Source: Proteobacteria bacterium UBA964
GTDB taxonomy: Bacteria; Pseudomonadota; Gammaproteobacteria; Steroidobacterales; Steroidobacteraceae
Direction: 5' to 3'
Length of the DNA stretch: 6,625 nucleotides
NCBI GenBank assembly: GCA_002292945.1
Contig: DBCG01000101.1
Location: forward strand, 28,606-35,230
The notes below the pieces were generated by a model, which was not told the origin of the DNA, did not search any database, and saw nothing but the letters and a program-made list of their open reading frames with translations. Positions 6,411 through 6,625 of this stretch are shown piece after piece. The position numbers and the translations under genes were made by a program. Every line of letters starts with the position of its first letter. Within the stretch, counting starts at the first letter, position 1.

Positions 6411-6625
6411 ACCTCGTCGAACTCGGTCGGGCTTTTCACGCAGACGCTGAGATCCTTCAGCAGGCCGTCGTTGAGGTCGTAGATCCAGCCGTGGATCTCA
6501 AGCGCCTTGCCGCGGTCCCAAGCGCTCTGCACGATGGTGGTCTCACCGACGCTCAGCACCTGCTCCATCACGTTCAGTTCGCAGAGCCGGCGCAGCCGCG
6601 AGGCTTCATCGGGTAGCTCGTCGAG
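6386..6625 (-). CDS. can: Beta-class carbonic anhydrase, C-terminal part (gene continues past right edge)
   Basis: This enzyme interconverts CO2 and bicarbonate in the cytoplasm, using a zinc ion. Only the last 79 residues are visible; the frame stays open to the right edge. They read LDELPDEASRLRRLCELNVM, then EQVLSVGETTIVQSAWDRGK, HGWIYDLNDGLLKDL, and a short tail ending RSVLEA. From memory, this closely follows the E. coli Can C-terminus, which has ELNVMEQV, QSAW.RG and HGW.Y...DGLL.DL. The zinc ligands and the catalytic Asp/Arg pair lie in the N-terminal part outside the window, so activity cannot be judged here. The GTG codon at 6571-6569 (minus strand) is internal, not the start. The stop is at 6388-6386, inside the last codons of the outer-membrane channel gene. 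The gene is probably not functionally part of the metal operon. Confidence 0.93.
   Translation of the reverse strand, partial: LDELPDEASRLRRLCELNVMEQVLSVGETTIVQSAWDRGKALEIHGWIYDLNDGLLKDLSVCVKSPTEFDEVYRSVLEA

Overview
The window is high-GC (roughly two thirds G+C, with strong G/C third-position bias) and compact. It looks like a chromosomal segment of a Gram-negative bacterium, probably a beta- or gammaproteobacterium. The phylum-level call rests on a complete RND/adaptor/TolC-type tripartite exporter and on a carbonic anhydrase tail that resembles Escherichia coli Can. The finer placement is a guess.

Positions 1-6410 hold one dense plus-strand operon for metal-ion export across both membranes. 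The order is periplasmic adaptor (5' end outside the window), HME-type RND permease (CusA/CzcA family), small secreted His-rich protein, and TolC/CzcC-type outer-membrane channel. The genes are separated by +9 nt, -1 nt (stop and start fused as TGATG) and -20 nt, so one transcript and translational coupling are very likely. The promoter and any metal-responsive regulator must lie to the left, because no intergenic space remains inside the window.

The proteins fit one machine. The RND pump captures metal at the periplasmic face and uses the proton gradient. The adaptor links it to the outer-membrane channel, and the small periplasmic protein may bind or deliver metal. Which metal is exported cannot be fixed from sequence. 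The permease keeps only one of the three CusA copper/silver-binding methionines and has a histidine in place of another, so a plain Cu(I)/Ag(I) specificity is not supported.

At the right edge (6386-6625) the C-terminal part of a minus-strand beta-carbonic anhydrase gene (can) converges on the channel gene and overlaps its 3' end by 25 nt.

There is no CRISPR array, insertion sequence, tRNA, rRNA or prophage feature. The least familiar element is the small 141-residue His-rich protein, followed by the adaptor's extra N-terminal domain and membrane hairpin. I see a metal-efflux operon of a known general type with some unusual details, not a clearly new system.
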